Assembly (NCBI GenBank): GCA_021234155.1
Contig: JAJEKV010000055.1
Location: 658,366 to 722,365, forward strand
DNA: 64,000 bases
Source of the DNA: Isoetes taiwanensis
Taxonomy: Eukaryota > Streptophyta > Lycopodiopsida > Isoetales > Isoetaceae
Reading direction: 5' to 3'
The notes beneath the pieces are model-generated. The model ran no database searches. It was not told the origin of the DNA and worked only from the letters and a program-made list of their open reading frames with translations. Each line of letters begins with the position of its first letter. Within the stretch, counting starts at the first letter, position 1. This document shows, piece after piece, positions 47,601 through 60,044 of the stretch. The translations under genes and the position numbers were made by a program.

Positions 47601-48437
47601 AGCACGAGATCGAGCTACAGGACCCGCCACGTTCTTGTTAGCGCAAGGGCCTCCATGCGCGGGCATATGAGCAACTCGCCATTGCAGCGGGAGATGGCAA
47701 GACATGACAACGCCCTTCAAGAGCTGAGCCGGACAGGAGAACGTAAAACCACAAAGAAAGAACATACCAACCCCAGCGAACCCACCAACCTACGGGGCGT
47801 CAACTGAACACATGCGGACATTCAGATCAGATCAGGGCGCCACCACCCGGCCCGGCCACGACCTATGCCTCACCCACCTCAACCAACACAGTGCGGTATG
47901 CCCCGAACTCGAGGAACAGAGCCGCGAGCCGCAATGTGGTAGTCGCGAGGCGGCGGAGGAGTCGGGAGAACATCTCACTTCGGACTCGGACCACGGATCT
48001 TGGACGGGATGATGTTCCCGGCACACTGCGGACCATTGGAAAGGCGAAGTCGTCATGGAATTCGCCACGATAAGCCCGGTGGTCATCTTCACGGTTGAGG
48101 CGTGCGGGCGGGTGGCCATCTGCGTCGAGGCGGAAGTTGAAGGGGACGGCTCAGACGTTGCCGGGACTTGACCCCAAAGCCGCGGCAGAGACCCGGCGTG
48201 AGCTGGCCAAAGTCGAGGGGCTGCCGCAGACATGGAGGGGCGGCGGGGCTGGTCAGGGAAGGATGCGGGGAGGGGCATCAAAGCGGGGATCGGGTACTCC
48301 GGCCCCTCGAGTCCCCCGGGGGGCCCCGGCCTGGCATCCACATCTTCCGCTCCCCACAGGACCACCACTACCACCGGACCTGAAGTGGCGATGCATGCCA
48401 CTAAATAGGGATCGTGCCTGGCGTGGTATCACGGAAT

Positions 48438-51330
48438 TGCCGTGGCTTTCCATGGCGAAGGGGGGCGATCTCAATTCGTCGCCATGGACATGGACCTTAT
48501 CTTCCTCATGGAAACATGGGAACATCGGGTCCTGAGGCTACCGATTTGCGGGGATACCCGGGCTACTCCCGTCTTCAATGAGTGCACCGAGAAACGAGGA
48601 CATGGAGGGAATTGCGTGTTACTACCGAACTGACCTTGGCAATCGGTCTCCTTGTGCAGCGGCGAGGGAGCTATGAGATACACGTGGAGTGCAGTGCGAG
48701 AAGCGATGGCAACCCTCTCTTTGTGGCGGCTTGCTACTTCCCACATCTGAGAGCAAAACTTTACCCACGCACTTGGATGTGGGCGGGCGGGGAGCCCTAC
48801 GTCGATCTATATGATGACATCTGGCCGATGAACAATTGGGCAAGGTCATGTTGCTTGGAGACTTCAATGCTTGTATACGGGGGAGAGCAAATCCCAAAAT
48901 TTGCACCTCTAGCCGAGGATGTGTTGCAAATGGACCCCGCAGAGATGGTTTGGCCAAGGGCGTCAAATGACGACCGGTGACACGGTATGGCCCGGCGGCC
49001 ATTTCTTCGGGCGATATCTTTGACTTTTTGGTCATTTGCAATGGTCGGCACGATTGTAAGATCCTCCACCGCTTCACTTGTAGATGAGAGGAACTGTGGG
49101 GCTGGCACCCGGTGTGGTGGATTACGTGCTACAGCAGGCGAGCAATGCCTACACTTGATCACTTTCGCCGATTGTCCGGTGGCCGGACGAGGAAGTAGAC
49201 TCGACCATCATTTTTGTTCTTGCGGATAGATTGGCGGGCCAACCGAGCACCCATTGCCCCAACACCCCATGTACCCGCGGTTGCCCGGACTATGATCATG
49301 CCCGGTCTATGCGAGGATGCTTGAGCATGAGCTGCGCGGGAGTCTTTGCAACTCCCCACACTTCAACGTGATAGACGGCCCGGTGAACCAAATTCCTTCG
49401 AGGGTAGGAGACATATGCTTTGGGAGAGGCGGCTCTCGGCAATCCACTGGGGCTGCAATCACCTTCCCTCGCAATCCGGTTCGATGAATGTAATGAGGAG
49501 CTGAAGCGATGGCTCAGCCAAGTCTTTGGACCCCCCACCATTAGCCCATCGAGGTGTCCATCAATACCGCTCCTTCCTCAAGACCAAAGAAAGCGGTACC
49601 TTGCGAGCACCGACCGCGGATGTTTGGTCTTCTAGGCCGCCACCCTAGGGCCTTACGGAGAAAGGTCTTGAGTAAGCCACCTTACGACTTACGGAAATAT
49701 TACCGGGAACAATGGGTGAGATACTTGCGGCATTTATATGACCCAATGGGAAGGCACCGGTACCCTCATGAGACAGGCCTAGCAAGTGGTCATTCTTGAA
49801 GGGATGTCATAATGGGCCTGCAGCGCCGCCAATCCGAAGGAAGGCCGATTTGGATGGTATGCGGTGAGCTTCTCAAAGTGGGCCGGGCCCCAATGGTCTT
49901 GGGTTCTCCTGACACTCTTCTTGGGGGCATTGCAAGAAGGCTTCCCCGCTTTGGACTACCCGGTAGAGTTGTGCCCATATACAAAGCGAGGGGACCCCCA
50001 CGACCCGACCAACTATCATTACCATTATGGTGGGTTACGTCTTTGCCAAGTTGCTTGCAGGGATTCTTGGCGATTGACACTTTGGGCGGAGGATGGAGAA
50101 GTCACGGGCTCTCACGCGCGAGGCGGGCTTCCGCCCGACATTCTACTATTGACCATATCTTCACTCTGCGAACACTCATAGAGGATGGCGGAATCGCCTT
50201 GAGAATACATGCTTGTTGCTTTGTGGATTTTATGCAAAGGCTTTTGAAACGATGCCTCGGGATAAGTTGTGGGATAGATTGGAGGCGACTAGGGACCCCC
50301 GTCGACTTGCGAGAATGCTATATCTGAGACTATCTGAGGCTTGCTCCGGTCGTCTCACCACATCCGGGGGCCCGTTGTTAGTAGCATTGGGGTGCGCGCC
50401 GGGGCTGCCCTCTATCCGCTCTTGGAAACGTACATTGACCAGCTAGAAGAATGGCTAGGCTGAGCACGGGGAATTTCAGTTGATGCACCACATAATCCAG
50501 GCAACTCATATATCGCGATGATGTTGACTGCTCGCATATACCCGGAGGACATGCAGCGCCACGGATGCTTTGGACACTTTTCGCCAATTCAGCGACATGA
50601 GAGTTAACTTGGCCAAGACAAAGTCTTCTTGGTCCCATCATCTCGCACCACGCCTTCCCTCATTCACTTACGAGGCGGGTAGTGGAGGTGGCTCGATCTT
50701 ATAAGTATTTGGGCATTGAGTTTTCTACTACCACCTTGGGATGCATCCATCGAGGTTCTACGGTCCGCTGCAGGTGGAAAAGCCGTATGCAATGCAAAAC
50801 AACAAATCACAAAGGCGAGTGGTATGCATGGGGTCACTGGGCACACTTGTTCAGGGGCCTTGGTTGAGGCCGTCCTCCTCTATGGGGTAGAAGTGGGGGG
50901 GCGGTGATATCCCTCACCACTTGGAGCGATCTAGAAGCGGTGTCTGAAGGCCTTCTTGGGCGAATCTTGGGAGTGAAATCCACGGTCCCCATATCGGATC
51001 TTGCTCTGGAGGCGGGCTTCCTTCCATTCTGAGGGTCGCTATTTGGAGCGTCACATTATTTACTTCCGGAAGGTGGTGGCTATGGATGAAGCCCTACCGC
51101 CTAACCCAACTTTAGCTTTGGCGATGGGACCCATGGCGACTCAAAGCTTCTTTGGAAAGACAAGCAAGCCCGATGGTTTCGCTATGGAATGGGCACCACA
51201 GATGTGGACCGGTGCATACAGAAAGGAACGCTGCCTTGAAGCAAGATTTGGATGCTTGCTTCATGGCCAAGCTTTGGGATGCGAGGCCTGTCACATGTCA
51301 AGGTGGCAAATTATCGGACGGCGAGGTTAA
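48438..51330 (+). pseudogene. LINE ORF2: APE-type endonuclease and reverse transcriptase, copy 1
   Basis: Endonuclease: 'DLIFLMETWEH' (48490-48525, catalytic Glu), 'RGHGG', 'VAACYFP' and LLGDFNA (48851-48871). The SDH motif is damaged in this copy. Reverse transcriptase: 'GFRPRHSTIDHIFTLRTLIE'-like segments near 50.13-50.18 kb, 'CFVDF..KAFETMPRDKLWDR' (about 50.22-50.29 kb), a degraded YADD region near 50.51 kb, 'VNLAKTK' (50.60 kb), and 'VARSYKYLGIEFSTTT' (50.68-50.73 kb). Later come 'LVEAVLLYGVEV' and 'ILGVKSTV'. Many single-codon-scale indels break the frame. Confidence 0.85.
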
Positions 51331-51947
51331 TCCCATGCTCACGAGGGGCCCACACCACTACATTGCACCCATCTACCCATGAAAAAGCGCGGGGGTGATT
51401 GCTTCCATTCGCCGCGAGGTGCACACCACCTCGCATTGAGACGAGGAGATGGGCGGGGCCAGCGTGAGGACAGAGTCATCACAATCTTTGTCAGCAGTAG
51501 CCATTGAGGATGAAAGTCAGCCCTCCGGGCTGTCCCAGACAGAGCATATCGGGCTCCGGTATGCTTTGATTAGTTGTGCCCCATCGGGCCTTGCATGAGC
51601 TGCTGAGCACGGCCTCTGTAGGCTTGTTGGGATCGTTACCTCGAGGGAGGTAATGGATACAGCGGACTCCGGTTATGCCCCCGTCAGGCATTAACCTCGG
51701 TACTTGTGATTATGTATATAATCAGGTGCGGATGTCAAGATCCTTATTGCTACTAAGGTTTTCCAAAAAACCCTTGGTGGGGTTTTTTAATCCCGGTAGT
51801 ATCGCTTTTGCTCTCTCTTTGTACTTGGGTCCCATAGGCCAGTTGGTCTCCGTGGACGATAAAATCATATTCTATTCTATTCTATAAAGACGACGATCGG
51901 CTCGCCGGAGCACCTCGAAAGAAAGAGAAAGGGAAAATTTGTGCAGG

Positions 51948-52052
51948 GACGTAATCTCACCCTAATGTGGATTACGTCCGGGAAAGTTCCTCGTCTCGGA
52001 ATATTCCCTCTCAGGAAATTCCCTCGTGGAATTTCCTCAACCGGAACTTTCC
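51948..52052. repeat. Cluster of perfect palindromes (three-arm cruciform)
   Basis: 51948-51978 pairs GACGTAATC with GATTACGTC. Outer arms GGAAAGTTCC (51981-51990) and GGAACTTTCC (52043-52052) enclose a self-palindrome GGAATATTCC (51998-52007) and an inner stem AGGAAATTCC/GGAATTTCCT (52013-52022/52028-52037). The block lies between the LINE end and the desaturase 3' flank. Confidence 0.85.
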
Positions 52053-53686
52053 CTATTACATAAGCTAAGGTTAGCTATGATAATCATTAATTATTAATGT
52101 GGAAACCTAACCCTAAACCGTAATTTGAATTTAGGGTTTAACGTAATATTAAAAGGAGTTAAGTGTTATTCAGAAGATAAACAACGTGTGGCTCCTTAAA
52201 AAACAACAGCAAAAAAAAAACCACACATTGGCAAAAATTTACTAAAAACAATAGTGGAAAAAAGGACATATTGACAAAAAAAAGGTGCCAAAAAACNNNN
52301 NNNNNNNNNNNNNNNNNNNNNNNNNNNNNNNNNNNNNNNNNNNNNNNNNNNNNNNNNNNNNNNNNNNNNNNNNNNNNNNNNNNNNNNNNNNNNNNNCACC
52401 GTGTGATCTTTCATAAAAGTCAGCTGTGTCTTCTAACAGAATTCGGATAAAATGACTACATAGACTTTGGTGCCATTTGGTGTTGTTTCGACATCAAATG
52501 ACACTTAGGTACAACTTAAAAACAACATGGACCAAAAATTGGGAGTCCAATGTGGTGGGGTCACCTCACAGGTGATGATCAATGGAACCCAATCATAGGA
52601 ATGATGCGCTTAGATAGAGTTAAAATTAAAAAGAGGTTCAAATAAATCGATACAAAACCTTCCCATACACTTTGTATTCCACATTCTAAATTTGCGTTTA
52701 AAGAAGCGGCTCATGGGTGAGAGTGGCAACAAGATGGGCGAGCGGTTGGGCTACTTTCCATAGGTAATGACAGTAGTAGGTCTTGTGGCTACATACCTTT
52801 GCGCATCGAGGCCCTTGAAGAATCATTGGAGTAGCCAGTTCGCACTTCCTCAATGCTGATCTCTCATTTGGGTAGAGTAGAATCGGTGTCATCATTGCTT
52901 GAGCTCTTTTATTGTCCAAGCTGTAACTATTGATACTTGAACAAGCTGCTAGATTTGAGGTTGAAACCTCCTCCATAGAGACAAGAATACCAAATATAGA
53001 CAAAAAAATGCTTAGGATCAAAATATTGCAAGAACCAATAGAGTTTCACTATCATGAACCTATGTCATGAAACGAGGAAAGCGTGCAAGAAATCGTGAAA
53101 ATATGCTGGGGCTTACAATGAATACGACTAATGAATGAACCGGAATAGTTTGACAAGAATGAGGTTCCTTTTATATATATCAAGACCAATGAGTGGGGAT
53201 CGTGTCATTCCAACGGATGAGATCGCGCCAAGTGTCGCACATGCGGGCTTGGAAATGTTCAAAAATCACTAAAACCACTTACACATGAGAATGACACAAT
53301 ACAAGATTCAATAAGTGGCTAAATAGAAGATTTCTAGTCAGTTTTACTAAGTATTGGTAGCTTAATTAGTAAGATGCATGACTCACAATTAAGGTTATGA
53401 GTTCAAGCCTTGCAAGATATACTTGACATTTGATAAACTTCTTATGATTGATGGTTAGAACGTATGTATAATCTATGCCTATTATGTTAAAAAATGTGGC
53501 TTAAAGACTAAACCACGTTAAAAGAGTCCATAAAGAGATTGGATTGAGCGAAATCAAAACATGAATCTAACTTCTTTATTGTGCCCTAAGTATGGGACTT
53601 CGAACTAGGGCTTCTACAAAATTATATATATAAAATTATGTGTATGATGATCTCAACAAAAAAGGACGTTTTTAAGTCCCACATGT
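52053..53686. other. Spacer of the tandem unit, copy 1; contains the scaffold gap
   Basis: AT-rich 3' flank of the truncated desaturase. A minus-strand frame (53021-52698) contains 'MEEVSTSNLAACSS' and reaches a plausible donor AAG|GTATGT, but the same place in copy 2 is not open and no family is recognised. Confidence 0.4.
52297..52396. other. Assembly gap, exactly 100 N
   Basis: A run of 100 N, the conventional length for a gap of unknown size. In the second copy of the tandem unit the flanking sequences are adjacent (near 58752-58775, ...GACAAAAGTTAAAAAACCACCGTGG...), so nothing need be missing locally. Confidence 0.99.
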
Positions 53687-54372
53687 CTAAACATAGTATA
53701 AAGCAACCTCACGATTGAATATCGACTGAAGGACCGAGTCTTGGGACCCTTTGGAATTGGCTTTGGCGAGCACGTTCGCTTCTAATTTTGAACTGGCGGG
53801 GAAGGCCACATACATACTCTGTGCTTCTTGTGCACGACTAGAGTCCAACCATAGATTCAAGCTTCCATCTTTTCACCAGTGCTCAGAATGTTTTTGGTCT
53901 TGAAATGGGTGTACCAAACCTTTGAGCAACTAAGGAGAAATTGGCGAAAGGTTCTCGTGCGCCCATCAAACATAAAATCTTACTTGAGCATGAAATCTTT
54001 TACGCATCATGTTCTCAAATGCAAGCATGGCACCATTAGGATCAACCTCAAAAGCTTCCTCGTGACAATTTTGGTATGTACATTTTCATGGCGCTTTTCA
54101 TCGGTGCAAGAGGAAGGCCTGAGATGGTGGCTAGCTTAGGATCACCGCAGGCTCCTTAGCATGGCGGGCGGTGTTACCATGGGATATGGCGGTGGCACAC
54201 AGCTTTTCTGAAAGGGAAATTATAGATGAAACCCAAGTAAGGGTTGTTCTCGGTTTGAGGATCCATCCCGGATGAGATGAGTCTTGGTTGATTACTTCTC
54301 GATGCGATTTCATGTCAGCGATTAGATCTGATGTCTGTTGAGGATGTCTCGGTCAAGCGGCCCCATCGGATC
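53687..54372 (-). pseudogene. SAD: Stearoyl-ACP desaturase, 5'-truncated copy
   Basis: The C-terminal half only. The minus strand reads, across several frames, 'TIQD'-like text, '[10 protein letters not shown]', '[12 protein letters not shown]', 'GDPKLATI', then the second diiron ligand motif DEKRHEN (54102-54064), 'EVDPNGAMLAFENMMRK', 'ENL..NFS', 'VAQRFG', and the C-terminal 'FNREVAL' with a stop at 53687-53689. The enzyme puts the delta-9 double bond in stearoyl-ACP in the plastid stroma. The copy starts at the tandem-duplication junction (about 54370), so it lacks the transit peptide, the N-terminal helices and the first ExxH ligand motif. It cannot make an active enzyme as assembled. Confidence 0.87.
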
Positions 54373-54383
54373 AACGGCGGAAA

Positions 54384-57300
54384 CCACCACCCGGCTTGAC
54401 CCACGACCCTATGCCTCACCCACCTCAACCAGCACAGTGCATTTCCCTTCGAACTCCGAGCGAGCCTTGAGGGAGCAGTGGTAGTCACGAGGCGGCCGGG
54501 AGGTCGGGAGGGCATCTCACTCCCGGCTCGGAACCGCCCAGTCTTGGACGGATGATGTTCCAGCACACCATGACCATTGGGCGGTCGTCATGGAATTGAA
54601 ACATACTGATGCGGTGGTCATCTTCACGGTTGAGGCGTGCCGGAGGCGGGTGGCCATCTGCGTCGGGCGGGAAGTTGAAGGGGCCCGGCTGCATCGTTGG
54701 CAAAGGACTTGACCCGGCCTGACCACCAAGAGACAGCCAGTGGTACAGCCAGTCGAGGGGCCCCACCCGCGGACATGGAGGCGTGAGGGCTGGTCAGGGA
54801 AGGATCACGAGGTCGGGCATCAAGCGAGGGATGCGAGGCACTCGGCCTCGGTCCCTGCGAGGGCCCCGGCCTGAGGAGCATCCACATCTTCGCTCCCCAC
54901 AGGACCACCTACCACCCGGGACTGGTGGCGATGCATGTGCCACACTAAATAGGGATCGTGCCTCGGTGATAATATCTGGAATTAGTGACTTTCCATGGCG
55001 GAGAAGAGACGATCTCGAATTAAAATGCGCCATGGACTGGACCTTATCTTCCTCATGGAAACATGGGAACATCTTTGATCCGCGAGGCTACGGTTGCCGA
55101 GGATACGGTAGCTACTCCGTCTTCAATGAGTGCGGGAAGCGAGGACACGGAGGGTGCGTGTTACTACCGAACTGACCTTGGCCCAATCGGTCTCCACAGC
55201 CTGCAAGGCGGGGCGGGGCTGTGATCTGTGGAGTGCAGTGCGAGAGCTTGACGATGCAGCCCTCTCTTTATTAGCGTGACTTTTAGCACACATCTTGAGA
55301 AACAACTTTACCACCCAGATGTGGGCGGTAGGGAGCCCTACGTCGATCTATATGATGACATACGGTCTGGAGACAACAATTAGGCGAGGTCATGTTGTGG
55401 AGACTTCAATGCGGCACTTGCAGGGGACGAGCAAATCCCCAAAATTTGCACCTCTAGATGAGGATGTGTTTGCAAATGGACCCTTGAGGTGGTTTGGCCA
55501 AGAGCGTCAAATGACCGAGGTGACAGTATGGCCGTGGCGGCTAGCATTAGCTGGGCGGTATCTTTGACACAGTCTGTTTTACAGTAGAGGTGGCGGTGGC
55601 TGATCCTCGGTACACTTCCTTGTGAGCGGGGAGAACCGGTGACACCGATTGTAATTGGATTAAGTGCTAGCGGGGCGAGCAAATGCCTACACTTGATCAC
55701 TCGCTTGGGTGTATCGGGACGGTGGTAGGACGAGGAGTAGACTCAGACCATCAGCCCTGTTCTTGCGAGGATATAGATTAGCGGAGAATAGCCAAGGCAC
55801 CACATTGCTTTAACACCCATATACCACGATTTGCGTCTGGACTATGATCATCTTTGGCCGGTCTATGCGAGGATGCTTGAGCATGAGGGCTGCGGGGTGC
55901 AACTCCCACACTTCCAGTGAGCCGGCCCCGTTGAACCCGGCTCGCGCCGGGGAGTGGGGACATATGCTTTGGGAGGCAGCTCTCGACAATCCACCGAGGC
56001 TGCCAATCCCACCTTACCACCGCAATCCTTCGGTTCGTTAGCCGAATGTCGGGGAGGCTGAAGCGAGGGCTCACTTGAAGTCTTTGGACCCACCATTCGA
56101 GGCCGTGAGTCAATACAGCTCCTTCCTCAAGACCAAGAAGCCGGGTGCCTTGCGAGGCCTGACTAGCGGTCTTTGGTCTTCTGGGCCGCCACCCTAGGGC
56201 ACTTGGAGAAAGGTCTTGAGTAGCTGCCACGACCAGCGGAAATATTACCGAACAATGGGTGAGATACTTGCGGCTATATGACCCAATGGGAAGCCGGGCA
56301 CCCGTGCCCCACTCCCTTGACGAGGCCCTATGCTTTGGTCATTCTTTGAAGGGATGTCATAATGGGCCTGCAACCTCGCTGTAGGGAGGCGTGATTTGGA
56401 TGGTATGTTGAGGCTTCTCTCAAGTGGGGCACAATGGTGTGGGTTCTCCACGGCCTCTTCAGCGAGGGGCATTGCAGAAGGCTTCCCCGCCTTTGGACTA
56501 CGGTGGGGGAGTTGTGCCCATATACCGGGGGACCCCATTGACCAACTATCGTACCATTATGAGTGGGTTCTGTCTTTGCCAAGTTGCTTCTTGGGATTCT
56601 TGGCGATTGACACTTTAGGCTGAGGAGGATGGAAGTCACCGGGCTCTCAGGCGAGGCTTCCGCCCCGGCATTCTATTATTGACCATATCTTCTTTCTGCG
56701 AACACTCATAGAGGATAGCCGGGTGGCGCAGAATCATCTTGCTTTTGTAGATTTATGAGGCTTTTAACCTGATGCCTGCCCGGGATAAGTTGGCCGGGAT
56801 GGGGTTAGGGGCTTGACTAGGGACCCCGTCTCGGCTTGCGGTACCATATCCCCAGACTATCACGAGGCTGCTCGGTCGTCTCCTGCTTGTCGGAGCCGTT
56901 GTTAGTAACAGAGATGCGCCAGAGGCTTTACTTACCTCCATCACTCTTGACATACGTTGACCCGGCCTAGAAGAATGGCCGTGACACGGGGCGCTCGGTT
57001 GATGCACCACATAATCCGGCTCATATGTCGTGATGTTGACACGCTGGCATATACCCCGGAGGACATGCAAGGATCGCTGGACACTTTACGCCCAGTTCAG
57101 CGACATGAGAGTTAACTTGGCCAAGACAGGGAGATGTGCCCATCGTAAACTTACGCCTTCCCTCATTCACTTACCGAGGCGTGAGTAGGTGGCTCGATCT
57201 TATAAGTATTTGGGCATTGAGTTTTCTACTACCACGCTTTGGGATGCATCCGTAAATTCTGAGTCAACTATGATTTGAAAGCCTGTATGCAATAAAACAA

Positions 57301-58370
57301 CGGTGATCCTAGCGAAATTTGCTTATGCATGGGGTCACCGAGGCACACTTGTTGAGCCTTGGTTGAACAGACTCTCCTCTGGGGCAGAGTGTGGGGGCCC
57401 GTTGATATCCCTCACCACTTGGAGCGATCTTCGGCAGTGGGAAGGCCTTCTTGGCCGGAGCCTTTGAGGAGTGAAATCCCACACGGTCCATAGCCGAGAT
57501 CTTGCTCGAGGAGGCAGGGCTTCCTTCCATTCATTGCTGTTTGGAGCGTCATTATTTACTTCGAGAAGGTGGTGGCTATGGATGAAGCCGGCTGCCCAAC
57601 CTTGCTGGCGTTAGCGATGGGCACATGACGACTCAGCTTTTCTTTGGAAAGACAAGCAAGCGATGGTTTCGCTATGGAATGTCGAGGCACACCGCAGAGA
57701 TGTGGACCCGGTGCGCCACCAAGAGAGCAGCGGCTGCCTTGAGCGGTGCCGGATGCTTGCTTCATGGCAGCTTTTGGGATCTGAGAGGCCACTGTCACAT
57801 GTCCAAGGTGGCAAATTGCTCGGCGGCGATTAATCCCCATGCTCCCGCGAGGGCCCACACCACTGCACCATGCACCCATCTACCCATGAAAAAGCGCGGG
57901 GTGATTTGCTTCCCGTCCTTGCAGTGCACACCACCTCCGCGTTGAGGCAGGGGAGATGGATTCGGGAGCGCGTGAGGGCGATCATCAATGCTGTCGAGCC
58001 ATTGAGGATGAAAGTCCGCCTCGGGGCTGTCCCGTCTGAGCATGTCGGTTTTCGGTATGCTCGATTGATTAATAACCCATGGGGCCCTTGCATGAGCTCT
58101 TTGAGAGCCGCGACCTCTGTAGGCTGTTAGGGATCGTACCTCGGGAGGCTAATGGATGTGGCGGGCTGGGTTGGCACCCCTGTCCCAGGCATTAACCTCA
58201 ATTTAGCCTTGTGAGTTATGTATATAAGCGTGGGTATCGGCATCCTTATTGCTACTAAGGTTTTCCCGAAAACCCTTGGGCGGGGGTTTTAATCCTAGTG
58301 ATGTCTGCTCTCTCTTATTACTTGGGTCCACATAGGCCGGTTCGGTGCCGTGGACGGGTAAAGATGTCTG
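54384..58370 (+). mobile_element. LINE, copy 2 (within tandem duplication)
   Basis: Parallel to 47840-51890, starting inside the element without ORF1. It has the same landmarks: 'DWTLSSSWKHG'-frame endonuclease region (55.03 kb), GDFNA-equivalent GGAGACTTCAATGC (about 55.40 kb), an intact SDHQ (TCAGACCATCAG, 55744-55755), RT fragments, and the SYKYLGIEFSTT segment (57.20-57.24 kb). It differs from copy 1 by very many short indels, often involving CGG, CCGG or GAGG. Confidence 0.85.
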
Positions 58371-60044
58371 TTATTCACATAAAGGCAATGATCGTCATGG
58401 GGAGGCACCTCGAAAAGAAGAGAATTTGTGCGGGGACGTAATCTCACCTAATGTGGATTCTGACCGAGGAAGAGATCCTAGTCTCGGAATATTCCCTCTC
58501 GATTTCCCCTCGTGGAATTTCCTCAGCCAAGACTTTCCTATTACATAAGCTAAGGTTAGCTATGATAATCATTAATTATTGTTGTGGAAACCTAACCTAA
58601 ACCCGTAATTTAGTTTAGGGTTTAATATTAAAAGAAAGGGTTAAGTGTTATTCGAGAGAGGGAATGGCTTAGCGTGGCTCCTTAAAAAACAACGACAAAA
58701 AAAACCACGTGTGAAATTTACTAAAAACAATAGTGGAAAAAGGGACATATTGACAAAAGTTAAAAAACCACCGTGGAATCTTTCCGCCAGTCAGTTTCTG
58801 GGATGAATATTCCATGTGTGGACTTTTTGATTTTGAACGAATAATTGTTCGACATCAAATGACATAGTACAACTTGAAAGCAGTGGCGGACCGGGAATTC
58901 GGGATTCATTGTGATTTTACCTACGGGTGATGATCATTGAGGGCAATCATAGGAATGATGGCTTAGAATACAGTTAAAATTAAAGGGTTCAAATAAATAC
59001 ATTGCAAAACCTTCCCTTTGTATTCCACATTCTAATTTGCAAGATTTAAAGAAGCTCATAGGTGGTGGCAGCTAAGATGGGCCAGGCAGTTTGAAATACT
59101 TTCATAGCGACTAGTAGTCTGTGGCTACATTACCTTTGCATCAAAGGCTTGCTTGGAGGCGTCATTTGGAGTAGCCGATTACGCACTTCCTCAATGCGTC
59201 ATTAGAGATGGGGCTGATCGTTGTCATCATTGCTTGAGCTCTTTATTGTCCAACTGCAACTATTGAACTTGAACAAGTACACGCTAGATTTGAGGTTGAA
59301 ACCTCCTCCCATAGAGACAAGAATGCAAATATAAAGACAAAAATGCTTGGGATCAAAATGTGCAAATTCAATAAAAGGATTCCACTATCATGAACCTATG
59401 TGAAAACAAAGGAAGCGTGCAAAAATCGTGAAAATATCTTTCGGAACACAATGAATACATTACGATGATGAACGGGAATAGTTTGACAAGAATGAGGGTT
59501 CCAACTATATATCAAGACCAGCGGTGAGGGATCGTGTCATTCCAGATGAATCGCATATATTCTCCCTTTTAGCCACCGCTTGGAAATATTCCAAAAATCA
59601 CTAAAACTTCCGCCGGCACATAGGAATGACTGACACCAAAGATTGATAAACATAGCCTGATGAAGATTTCTAGTCGGTTTTACTAAGTATTGGTAACCCG
59701 ATTAGTAAAGATGCATGACTCACAATTAAGGTTAGCAGGTTCCAAGCGCACAAGATATACTTGACATTTGATAAACTTCTTATGATTGATGGACATAAGA
59801 ACATTATGTATGATATACCTATTATGTTATTTAAAAATGTGGCTTAAGACTAAACACGATTAAAGAGGTACATAAAGAGATTTGGATTAAAACAAAAATC
59901 AAAACATAGATCTAACTTCTTTATTGTGTACCCTAAGTATAGGACTTGAACTAGGGGCTTCTACAAAATTATATATAAAATTATGTGTATGATGATCTCA
60001 ACGAAAAAAAGGGCCAGATTTTTTAAGTCCCACATGTCCTAAGC
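58371..60044. repeat. Spacer of the tandem unit, copy 2
   Basis: Matches 51891-53686, without the N gap. It retains GGAATATTCC and GGAATTTCCT (about 58485-58525) from the palindrome cluster but has lost the outer arms. No gene is visible. Confidence 0.75.

Larger units (their letters stand above)
46860..51890 (+). mobile_element. Full-length-type LINE (ORF1, endonuclease, reverse transcriptase), copy 1
   Basis: A GC-rich segment with an ORF1-like part (about 46.97-47.6 kb) and an ORF2-like part with EN and RT motifs. It ends in a short (ATTCT)n run (51870-51890) in place of poly(A). From about 47.84 kb onward it is repeated at 54.38-58.37 kb, but ORF1 is not. Reading frames are interrupted every 60-170 codons. 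EN before RT and the absence of LTRs make it a non-LTR element. The clade is not fixed. Confidence 0.85.

Noticed and set aside
46937-47605. 222-codon minus-strand open frame
   Set aside because: It lies antisense to the LINE ORF1-like region, is rich in Pro, Arg and Cys from GC composition, and has no family features.
52698-53021. 107-codon minus-strand frame with a plausible splice donor
   Set aside because: The matching segment of the second tandem unit (about 59.05-59.35 kb) is not open and I recognise no family. Kept only as a note in the spacer entry.
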